The translations under genes were made by a program, and so were the position numbers. Of a stretch of DNA of 64,000 nucleotides, positions 22,499 to 34,200 are shown piece after piece (the stretch's first letter is position 1; every line of letters begins with the position of its first letter). Under the pieces are notes generated by a model that was given only the letters and a program-made list of their open reading frames with translations, searched no databases and was not told the origin of the DNA. Source of the stretch: Blastobasis lacticolella (lineage: Eukaryota; Arthropoda; Insecta; Lepidoptera; Blastobasidae); contig LR990060.1 of assembly GCA_905147135.1 (NCBI GenBank), positions 1,628,001 through 1,692,000 of the forward strand. Direction: 5' to 3'.

Positions 22499-22897
22499 TT
22501 GGGTTTTTACGTGACGAGTGGCTCCAACCGTGGAAGCTGTGGCGTGAAAGTCATCATGGTGTTTAGTCTAGCTGTAAGGCTGATAGTATTTAAATCCCAG
22601 ATGTCTGCTCCGACTTGCTTTCTCGTAACTTTTATGTGGTGTCTCGGCCAGGGTTGAGCAGGCTCGCTTGCGTTATTTTGGTCAAAACCCCTGCCAAGTT
22701 ACAAGACAGCCTTTGGTCTCATTTCATAGCTAATATTAGTAATGAGTAATACATTTTAATTTTCAGTTCTCTAGTCAGCTACTAAATGAGAAAAAATACA
22801 TTTTAAAGTTTCTTTTCGTAGCTTACTACAAAGTGGGAAAAAAATACCAAACGTTACCAAATGGAAATATTTTTTAAAAACAGCTGATACTTCAAAT

Positions 22898-23423
22898 GGT
22901 CATCTTGGCGTTAATGTTCCGGTTGTGTGTGGCCCGAGGTCCGCCTTGACCATGCTTTATGATTTGACAGATCAGATAATTACAGTCGAGCGAATGCCAT
23001 CTAACATCCGTGATCCTGTTAACAGGGGAACCTGACCAGATTTGATCATGGTTATACATTCAGTCGACTAAATGTGCAGGTTACATCACAGTGTTTTCCC
23101 TCATCGTAAGAGCATTGGTTAGTGTTCAAACTCATATTATTCTAGCTCAGGCAAAAAATATGTTATATTTTTACCTTTTACATGTTTTTTTTTACATCTA
23201 AAATTGAAATGTATTTTACAAGATTTAATAAACTTTTATTATTATAAAAAAAAAATCTTTGCCATTTCTTATTGATTTAATAAATAAATAAGTACCTATT
23301 GAACCAAAAAAAAAGCTAATGTACATAACTAAGGAAGAGTCGTTGGTATATGGCGGTACCGGGCTTCGAATCCTGTACCTTGAGTACGAGTCGCTAGGCT
23401 AACCAATAGGCCACCGACGCTCC
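22898..23423 (-). mobile_element. SINE-A split by an A-tailed insertion
   Basis: SINE-A tail and body run to about 23133 and the head resumes at about 23313. The inserted ~180 bp carries 'aataaacttttattattata' with an A-run and ends in a second A-run, so it is a small retroposed sequence. Confidence 0.7.
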
Positions 23424-23559
23424 ATTTGGAGCAGATGTACGCTAATGAATGAAAATACGTACTCGCTCTGAGAGTTTCTTTGCTTATTAAAGTACACACA
23501 GTTAAACTAGTGTTTAAGCTCGATGGCTCGGATTTTACAGCATCATTAACATTAACATT

Positions 23560-23900
23560 AAACAGCATCTGTGGTCTAATGGCTAACGGGTCCGACTCAT
23601 AACATAAATCCCCATTGTCGCCATGTACCAATGACTTTTTCTGAGTTATACATATACTTACATTAGTTGAACACTAACAGATGCTCTTACAGTGAGGCAA
23701 CACATCGGGAAGAAACCTGCACACACCACTGTAACCATGATCCAATCTGGTCAGATACCCCTGTCAACAGGGTCACAGAGGTCAGATATAGCCCCCACAG
23801 AGGATAGCCCTCCAGAAATTACCTGATCGGCCAAGTCCTGGATCAAGGTCGAAACGGAGCCCGACTCTCACGCTCGAGATCACAACATGATTTTAACAGC
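23560..23900 (+). mobile_element. SINE-A, diverged
   Basis: The head is 'ggtctaatggctaacgg' with B-box remnant 'aaatccccattg', then the typical body. A local expansion is present around 23785-23815. Confidence 0.7.
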
Positions 23901-23934
23901 TGACGTACCTACGCATGACTAATATCTTATAGAG

Positions 23935-24125
23935 GTAGTAACCAAATCTGGCAACGCGTGCAGCCCATTCGTGTCCGAAACAAGGCTCCAAGCTCACCGG
24001 AGCGGGATCCCGCTAATCGTGTGCCCACAGCCATTGATCAACGTCAGACTGATCACGCGAGCGTCAAGGTGATGCGGACTTTCGGGGCTAGGAGGTCAGC
24101 GGGCGCGGGTGGCGGGAGCGAGTGA
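23935..24125. other. GC-rich island of unknown origin
   Basis: Markedly higher G+C than its surroundings. One frame is open from 23937 for about 45 codons, but with no recognisable domain and no convincing splice sites. It could be a transposon fragment or a regulatory block. Confidence 0.3.
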
Positions 24126-24417
24126 CGAAAGCACAGACGTGATTAGATTATTGCTATGGGAGATTTCTAATAAGAAACGATTAATGATAATGAACAAAAC
24201 ACTTTTTACACTAGTTCCGCTATAATAAGAATAAGAAGAATATTTACCTTAATAGGCTACAGACAAGTAGGTACAAAAAACAAGAATGTGATCCTTAAAT
24301 CAATTGTGAGCCCTGCAATAAGGCCCGTGTGTTTAACGTGGCTTAACAGTAAGCTATGTTTTAAAATTAACGAATAATAAAAATTAACATTTTTTTTAGT
24401 TTCATCATACGTAGGTA

Positions 24418-24762
24418 AAATCATCTTGGCGTTAATGTCCCGGTTGCGCACGAGGGCCCGGGGTCAGCCTTGACCATGATCCAGGATTGGGCAGGTCAGG
24501 TAATTAATTGCAGTGGAGCGACTGCCATCTGACCTCCATGACCCAGGGGAACCTGACCAGATTGGATCATGGTTACCCATCCAGTCGCCTGAATGTGCAG
24601 GTTTCATCACGATGTTTTCCCTCACCGTAAGGGCATCGGTTAGTATTCAACTAATGTACATAACTCAGAAAACAGTCATTGGTACATGGCCGGAGCGGGA
24701 TTCGAACCCGGGACCTTTGGCTTACGAGTTGCATACTCTAACCGCTCGGCCACCGACGCTCT
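24418..24762 (-). mobile_element. SINE-A, near full length
   Basis: The same order as 20310-20657 and very similar to it, including 'ggattcgaacccgggacctt' and 'accgctcggccaccgacgct'. Confidence 0.85.
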
Positions 24763-25617
24763 AGAACGCTCTAGATTTCATCATAGGTAATTTCATTTAT
24801 GATTAAATTTAACTTAGATCAGTATTTGTGTAATTTGTCATTGTTTACATTGCCTGATAATGATTTAATCGAAACCGCAATATTTTAACAGCTGATTTAA
24901 TTAAATTAAATTACAGTGAAACATCTGTAAAAAGTGTTTTTAATTGATCATACAATGAAATGATTAATGTAATTAATGAAAAATGATAAATGTGTTAATG
25001 GCTTAAGGGCTACAGTAAATTATTTTAAATTAATTTCGATTAGGCGGCCTACCTACGATATAGTACTAACTCGAGGCAGATTAGATTGTTGTAAATACTG
25101 CGGTCACAATGCGATTTTAATTTGCCAATTATTGCAAAATTTTCCGCCAAATTAATACTTAATAAGTCTCAATTGCTTCATAGTCACACTCTACAACTAC
25201 ATAATTATTTATGCGTCGGCATACATACTTAACATTCATTGTAAATATTTAATGGTTTAGGCCATATCAATATTGTTTCGGGTACATGTCATAGCACCAA
25301 TATCCGTAACTTGTACCTGGGTATCAAAACTCAGTAACTTTTCGGGTTATCGCTGTTGATCCTGGTCTGGCTAAACAAGATGCGTGGTGGGGCCTACTTC
25401 GCGATGTAAGAAAAGACACCATCACCCACATCAAGTCCACTAATTAACTTAGCTCGCTTGAATTGTAATTCTATCGTAGTAGCAGCTCAACGGTAGTTTT
25501 GATTGTAGCAAAATACCAAAAAACACGTTAAACTCAATCGAGGCGTTAGAAACTGTAACTGAATACCAAAAACGTATCAAACTACCATTGAGCTATGAAT
25601 GCGGTCCAATTAAAATT

Positions 25618-26037
25618 CAATGAGGAGTTTTCCAATAGGTATTTAAGGCATTCCTAACCACTCACTAGATGGCGCCCCGACAATTTTGGTAATTGATAAT
25701 CGCTTGAAATAGGTTCTTCGCAAACAGGATATAAACACTGGGTACGTTGTATTGGATAATATTATATTTGTCAATAGTTTTCAACCATTTTAGAGGTTGT
25801 AATAATAATGGAACATAGTGCCAACTTCTAAAAATATTTATTTTTACACTTTGTTCAACATTTAACAGTTATGTTTATATTAATAAACACTTTATTTTCA
25901 AGTTTAGTATTACTTGGCTGCATGAAATCACTGCCACTATCATACAGATTTAAAGAAGATTACCAAAATTGTAGGAGCGCCATCTATTGATGCTTTTTGA
26001 AACAAACTATCAATACCTACTGGAAAACTCCTCATTG
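25618..26037. mobile_element. Foldback element upstream of the protease-homolog gene
   Basis: Arms of about 80 bp: left 'caatgaggagttttccaata' and, on the right in reverse complement, 'caatgaggagttttccagta'. 'agatggcgc' and 'acaattttggtaat' recur in both. The centre is AT-rich without an ORF. Confidence 0.75.
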
Positions 26038-26520
26038 CACCATTAGTATATTAGAGGACTTGAGGCCCTGGGGTCATGAACTCATGATACTTTTTGTAAA
26101 TTTACATGTTAAGTGCATCTTTCGTACGATTTTGTAACACCATTAGGTTAGGAAAACATATTTCTATAGTAACATTTATCTTTAAATGTGAACAATTTAT
26201 GATACCTCCAGTACAGAAAGAGGCAACTTTGACAGCACACTCAGGAAGACAACTAAACGTTCCCTGCCAAGTAAATTAAGTTTCTCAAAGCACAAGTTAG
26301 CAAGCAAACACCGTTGCTCATAAAGTTTTATGGCCCCGCCGTCTCTACTATTATCTCACGGCAAATTGCATCTTAAAGTGTTGCTAATAAGCTCCAAGAT
26401 ATTGCGAGAGCGCCACATATTGTTAACTTTAGTGGAACGCTAGCAATACAACATTTGTTTACAAACCGACGGAGCGATCCGACGTTTTTGTACACATGTA
26501 AATGATAACCGATTCAGAAA

Positions 26521-28209
26521 ATGAATTTGAAATGTTTGATGCTCTTTTGTGCTTTAATATTGCAAGTTTCTTTCGTGAAAAGTGATTGTGATGGATTTCT
26601 GGCATGCTTTGGTAGTGTTTTCCGTGATTTCTTCAGTGCGGGACAAAATAGTACAGACTTTGACGCGGAATTAGATAATGGAACTAACTATAATGATCAT
26701 ACTGATGACGATGAAGTGGTGAATAGAACGCAATTAAATTTATTTGATATAAGTGACTTACAAAAGGAGTTAGAAGAAGGTCTGAGTAGTATTGTGAAAC
26801 AAATTACCGGTGTAATCAAAGACGAAATCGAAGGTAAGCTTGAAATCGAATCTGAAAGTGATACAAGGAAAAACATAGATAATAAAACAGACATTCATAT
26901 AAAGATTATTAATCTTGGTAAAAAACACAAAACTTCTGTCGCTGAAGAATCATCGAGGAAAAGCAATATTCCGACTACTGAACAACTAGTAAACTGGAGT
27001 TATCTTCCATTAAGTGATAACTATAGCAATGGTAATGCTACTATAACTATTTATACTAACGTTAATGATTTTACTGAAACACCTAAAATATCCGATGTTG
27101 ATGAATCCTCTAGTGAGAAAAGTAACACACAGACTACAGCACAGCAAGCAAACTGGAGTTACCTTCCAATAACTAATGCTCAAAGTAAAAATGGTGTCAC
27201 TATAAAGGATCTTATTGAAATACCCAAAATCCCGGACGTTAAAGAATCATATACTGAAAAAGGCAGCACTGAGGCTTCGTTACAAAAAGTAAACTGGAAT
27301 TATCTTCCAATGCCTTACCTTCCAAATATTACTGATGTTTCTAGTTATATACCTGTAAGTAATAACCACAGTGAAGATTATATTCCTGAAGTTACGTTCC
27401 ATGACCCTGCTATGTTATTAGGGAATATAACGACTTTACTAGAGGAATTAACTTCCTTTGTAGTAGGAGATAATAAAACGAATGTTCTTTCCAATGACAA
27501 AACGGATGTTAGTATTAACACAGAACCAACTGAAATAATAAAGCAAACAGATTTTATTAATAGCGATTCAGCAATATACATTGAGCCGTTACACATTGAT
27601 ATTATTCCAGACGTTACTATAGAAAGAGATGATGGAATACATGACTTTGTTAAAAATTTCACAGAAAGTATATTGAAGAACATGACTTTCATTAATCAGT
27701 CATTTGCAAATGTAGAAAATAGTGATAACTTAAGAGTTGACTTGATTCCTGAAGATTACAACTCAAGTGAATTCATCAAAGAAAGTCCTGTCGATAATAT
27801 TTTTGATGACACAAAAGTACTCCGGGATCTATTAAAAGATTTCAATAAAAACATAATTCAAAATTTTACAATCCAAGAAAATAGAAACGTTACGGCTTCA
27901 TTCAAAGTAAAGACGCAAAACGACATTAAAGAAGAACTCCCAATTGTGGAGGACGTAGAAGAGAACGAGATTCCGCAAACATATCAAGAGTTCGATCAGT
28001 ATTACGACGACATTAATCACAATGAAAACGACAGCCACACAGATTACTTAACTATAGACTATGTGGACATTTACAAAGATACCACAAACGAAGTAGAAGA
28101 TTTTATTCCAACAGACATACCAACAAATATTAATACCAACATTGAAGAGACATCTGACCCAAATAATGTAATAGCCAACTCGAACAGCAACTTGGGAAAG
28201 GAAGACAAT
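26521..28209 (+). CDS. Protease-homolog gene exon 1: signal peptide and repeat region
   Basis: 563 codons, ending at gtaagt (28210) in phase 0. Read-through adds only six codons before a stop, which favours splicing. NW(S/N)YLP motifs lie at residues about 158, 211 and 258 within imperfect 47-53-residue repeats that also share ESS..EKSN and PKI.DV. An acceptor-like 'gattcag' at 26517 may mark a 5' UTR intron. Confidence 0.85.
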
Positions 28210-31200
28210 GTAAGTTACATCATTCAATAAGATAACTTTAATGAATTGCGAGCAGCACTTTAATAACTTTACGAAATATATCGCCGCGTGCGAACCTTGC
28301 GTGACCCCACACTTTCCAAAAGCTATTGTTGAATCGTTGAATCATTAACTTGACATGGCGGCAGATGTAATTTAATGAGATTACACTACTCTCATTAAAG
28401 AAGCGAAGTATGACCGTAGGCCAGAAAATGGGCTGCGATCTCCAATCTGTTGTGCCCATAAAAGTAGGCAGATGTTATGAACACTTTTTATTTTGTCGCA
28501 GTGAAAGTTTAATATAAATAAAAATTACACCTAGGAAATATCAGTAGTTAATAGTTTGTATAGTTCATTCTTGATGGACCTCCATTGTATGATAGAATTA
28601 AAACACTTTTACACAAGTTCCACTATAATTAAAATAAACGTAATAATTTATTAGGCAATAATTAAGAAATATTAATTAATAGGTAATTATAGACACATAT
28701 ATCATCATTATCATCATCTAGGCATTTATCCGGGCCCGGGGTCCGCGTTCCAACTTCTTCTCTGTTTAGCCTGGTACGTATGTCATCCCTAACGACGTCA
28801 AGCAATCACTTCTTGGTCTCTCCTAAGTTTTGCCAGACATTTCTAACCTAAGTTGCCATACCATAGAAGGCGCCGGAGACATAGTTCTTTTTTTACTCTG
28901 GCCAAAGTTACCCCGAATGTTGGCGTTTCAGCCGTGATCTTTGCGTAAAGCACTACATACAGATGTAGGCGCTGTCATAATTAGCAACGTTTTTGACAGG
29001 CGGTTTGACGTCATACGACCGTTGCCAATTAGGACAACGCCTGACACACATTATTAGTATACTAATCTAAATATCTGTGGATTGCAAGAGTTTCATTCCC
29101 TACTAATTATGTTAGCCTACACAACGCATCTCATTTAAGAGAACTAATGATTCCGGGTATTAGAATGTCGTTACTGCCGTCATTGTGTTTTGTTACTCAA
29201 ATATTAGGGCCCAGCGCCTGCCTGCTGAATGAAATAAATGGATTTTGTGAGGGCGACACACGGGCTTCAACTTTGGAGAACATTGTTTCGCACCTAAAAA
29301 AGACGGCACACCTTCAATGCCATAGTGAATACGCTATGCCATTGTGTATCTGTAGTTTGAGTATCTGTCCATCGTAGCTCCCGGACGGATGGACCGATTT
29401 GGATGCGGTTTTCTCTATTTGAAAGACAGTTTAATCGAGATGGTTTCTAGCTTTGATTCAATAAAAACGGTTAGGTAGGTTGGAAAATATTTGAGTTTAA
29501 ATGAGCTTAGTCGGGAGTTATCCGACTTTTTTAGTCGGTTAGGTTATTAGACAGGCATGCTGTATCTTTATGATACGTCATCACTTATCGTCAGGTGACA
29601 CTGAAACGAATGCCTAATAACTTTTAGGAATTTTGGTGCGGTGTTCAATAATAGATAAATGATTCAAGAGAAAGGTTTACATGCAAAAAAAAAAGGAGTT
29701 AAGTAGGCGAATGAAGTCGCGCCGGGTAAGAATTGTATAATACGTCGGCATTTATGATTTTAGTAGAATTCTCCACCCGTCAAGCCCATGTGTCCCGTCA
29801 TTCCACGTCCACCGGGGCGGGCGGCGAGAATTCAAATCAATCATTCCAGTGGAAAAATACGAGGAAAAGTGCGAAAAACAATTTTCTATTGAATGCGGAG
29901 CCTCCTGCATGTATAGGGCTAGACTGTGGTGGCTATAGACGTCGCTTTGTTTTACTTTATTTCACTATTTCGTTTACGGTGTCACCTAATAAGAAATAAT
30001 GTAGCTAGATATTGGACCGCCATTTCATCTGGGGGTAAGAGATGCGGCCAATCATGGAGCTAGCCTAGATACTGTAAATAATTCCTGTATAAATGACATT
30101 TAATCAATCATTAAGCAATTTAAATACATGTCACTGAAAGAAATACTAGTAATAGAAGATAAGAATCGTCTGTGGCACTTGTGGGTTTGAATCCCATTGC
30201 AGCCATGTACCAATGTCTCTTTTCTGAGTTACGTACACTAGTTGAATGCTAACCGATGCTCTTACGGTGAAGGAAAAAATCATGAGATAACCTGCATTCA
30301 GGCGACTGAATGTGTTACCATGATCCAATCAGTTCAGGTTCCCCTGTAAAGGTGTCGCCATATTAGAGTGATGTGATGTACCTAATGTGATGTTACACGT
30401 TACATTAGAGCCAAACTTGACTTAGCAATGTGACGCGAGTGACATGTTATACGGGCCTGTCTGTGTATATGTCTACGGGCCGAATGTTGCGTGATGTGAC
30501 GCGTCAGATCGCTTCATTGCATTTTGGTCGGATTTGATCGCACCAACGACGTTGCGTAAGACAAGTGTGTTGCTAAATTGCGATTTTTCATACATTTACT
30601 ATGAGACTTGATGTCTCATGACATCACTTTAATGTGGCCCTATCTTTAACAGGGTCACAGTCCACAGACGTCAGTCGCTCTACTGTAATTACCTGATCCA
30701 TTAAAACTTGGATCATGGTCAAGGCGGACACCGGACCACAACCGGTATTTTACTATATTGATGATGATGATATTGATATCAAGATAAACGTTACGGTCAA
30801 TAAAGTTATTCATAGATGAATATTATTTATTTATTGAACCACAGCAACGCATTGTCTTTGTGTGGTTTCTCTTTGGCTACTGTTGGATAAATTGAAAGAG
30901 TACTTAAAAAGCCGGCAATTCTTTTCCGAAATGTCCGTGTCCATATTTAAAATTACATATTCCTAACATTACTTGTGTAATTGATGAAACTGACAAATAC
31001 GAACAAATTTGTAAGAAGTAGTGAAAATTTTGGATTTATTCTACACCCGTATTCAGTAACATTACTATGGGGTCTCACAGTACGCGTTAACGCACAGGGT
31101 TCCAACTGACGATACTTGCGTGACGATAGGTACTATGCGTCTGTCAATATAAACGAAATTACATTCTTTCATCGCACCGCTCGCCATCGACAAGGAGTTC

Positions 31201-34200
31201 ATCCTCACACCTTGGAGCCAAATTGGTCGCGAACTGTGCGGTTCCAAAGGAACTTTCTCCCACGCACACTAAGGTTTTGGTATGAACTACCTGGAGAGAT
31301 TTTCCCTGGAGAGTATAACATGGAGTTCTTCAAGAAAGGGGTTAAAAGGTTTTTACGGTGTCGGCAACGCGTGGGTGATGCCCCTGGTATTGCAAACGTC
31401 CATAGGCTGCGGTGACTGCTTACCATCAGGCAGGCCTCAAGCTTGTTTGACAACTTAGTGGTATAAAAAAAAAACACAAATCATGGAGTCGTATTGGACG
31501 CAGAAGTTGCTTACTTCGCATAGTAATGTTACTTACTTACAGAAGTATTGTTTGTGAATATGGGAATCAAGGCGTCAGCGGCCGAGTGGTTAACGTATTC
31601 GACTCGTAAGTGAGAGGTATCGGGTTCAAATCCCATTGCGGCCAAGTACCAATGACTCTTCTGAGTTATGTACATTAGTTGAACACTAACCGATGCTCTG
31701 ACGGTAAGGGACAACATTGTGAAAAACCTACACATTCAAACAACTGAATGCGTAACCATGAACCAAGATCCAGGTTAGGTTCCCCTGGTAGCAGGGTTAA
31801 AGAGGTCAGATGGCAGTCGCTCCACCGTAATCATATCAGATCTGCCAAATCCTGAATCATGGTCAAGTCGGATCGAGCGACACCACAAGGGACATTAACG
31901 CTAAGAAGATTTTTATTTAATTGGTATGGAATCCACAAGTCATCGGTGTGGACCGTCCGCGTGAAATCTACATAGCAAAAATTGTTCTGCAGTCCGGAAT
32001 GTATATCTTTCCCCCGTGGATTTTGAATGACTTGTATTGTTGAAAGCTGATTTTTCATCTCCTTTTCATCGGGGGGAATTCAAATTTTATGACTCGGGCC
32101 CAGATTTATTGAAAAGGCGGGAAATTCTGACCGTTCTGACGCGAAAGTTGAATCACCGGCGAATGATTGATTTGAGCTTCCGTTCTCATTTGCGTACCTT
32201 CTATACATAGTATAAAACAAAGTCGCTTCCCGCCGTCTGTCCCTATGTACGCTTAGATCTTTTAAACTACGCAACGGATTTTAATGCGGTTTTCAATAGA
32301 TAGAGTGATTCAAAAGGAAGGGTTACGATCGAGAAAAAAGGGTAGGTATGGGTAAAGTAAGTGTAAGCGAACGAAGTCGCGCCGGGTTCACTAGTCTGAA
32401 ATAAAATCAAAAGTTAGTACTTAATACAATTTACCGTTTAGTCTACTTTTAACTTATTCTACTTTTAACATCATACTCTATTTAGGACCGATTCTGCATG
32501 TAACTGATTCTACATTTGCCTGTTACGAATCGTATTCGTCGATGTATATAAGAACAGACATGTAGTGTTCTCTATTATAGCGAATACTTTAATGGTAGAA
32601 TGTTCCATCAACCCCTTTCAAACCTGAGGGTTAAGTGCAGTGCAAAGCCACTTACACACACATTATAAAATATCATCTTAGCGTTAATGTCCCGGTTATG
32701 CCCCCGCGCGAGGGACCGGGGTCCGCCTTGACCATGATCCAGGATTTGGTAGATCGGGTAATTACAGTGGAGCAACTGCCATCTCACCTCCGTGACCCTG
32801 CTACCAGGGGAAACTGACCAGATTAGATGATGGTTGCGTGCGCTGTATAGTGCATAAAATTAAATGTATACACATTCTTGTACAGTAGTTAAAAGGATTT
32901 TATAGCGTTTATGAATTAAATTGTAATCTTTAGGTACATAGTAAAAAACAAAGTCCCTTCCTACCGTCTGTTCGTATCAATGTATATGTCTATATACGCT
33001 TAAATCTTTTAAACTGCGCATTAAATTCGAATGCGGTTTTCAACCATAGTAATTGATTCATGAGGAAGGTTTATAACCAAGAAAAAAGGTTACGTAGGGG
33101 TAAAGTAGGTGTACGCGAACGAAGTCGCATCGGCTCCACTAGTTTATTATATAAATAGTTTATAATTAAAGACCAGCCGTGGGGTGTCCAGCAGAGTAGA
33201 ATAGCACCAACCCCTCACACTCGTGGGTGTCGTACAAGGCGATTAATGTTTTCGAGGCAAAAGATCTAAGCATCTCCGTAGTCTGGAAAATGGGCAGCAG
33301 CGTTTTCCTTTGTTATATTATAACACTGCGATCTCCAACCCGCCTGCCAAGCGTGGAGATTATGGGAATAACCTCCTCTTTCGTGGGAGAGGCCCTTAGT
33401 CCTGCCCTTAGGCTGATATGGGCTGTGACAATGAATTAAAGACGTGTTCTTCAGGCCTTAGGGACAGCTCTAGGTACCTTAAATAAATAAGAAATAAATT
33501 AAGTAATTTAAGCTAAATATTGTATGATCAATGTTTAGTCTAAGTCTGACCATGACATAATACCAGCGGGTGTGGGTCTCACCCTTATCCATACGCTGAA
33601 TTTTGGACCATTTTGTCTATAAAAGTCTCATATTTTATACAACTAATGTAATTATCAATTGCAACATATTACTATTCTATTCTAAAGGCTGGCATCGCAT
33701 CTGCTTCCCTTAGGTTCTTTTGTAACCAGTACTAATTAACCACTAAAAATCATCACAATTTGACTATTTCTGACTGCAAACAATTGCAGCTAACATCCGA
33801 GCTGCCACGAGGACTGACGCAAGCTTTCCTCCGACGGTGCGCCGCAAAATAAAAACATAAACTTGACAATGTTTCCCGCTGTTGTCCGGACGTAACCGGA
33901 CTATTCCGGACATGTCCGGGTTTCCGTAACAAATAAATCGGGCAGTCGTTGATAGCGGCTCTCACGCGAGCCAAACACATCTATCACTTGGACACAAAAG
34001 GCCGCGAAACGCTAAGGGTTGATATGGTATTGTGTTAATGGGTGGAATTTTTTACTTAGTTTTTTGACAGTTTTTTCACAACATTATAAATACGAGTATA
34101 GGATAGACAATCGTTATTGTCTACTTGGAGATCCCATTCACATTAGATATGTAACATTGGTTTATGAAATAAATATATTAAAATAAAAAGAAATACTCAT

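Noticed and set aside
26516..26521. Splicing of the 19512 donor to the cag at 26517
   Set aside because: It is phase-compatible but would bury an intact signal peptide inside the protein; an independent start at 26521 is more likely.
28210..28230. Last six codons and stop of the ORF starting at 26521
   Set aside because: A gtaagt donor precedes them and splicing links to a phase-matched protease-homolog exon.
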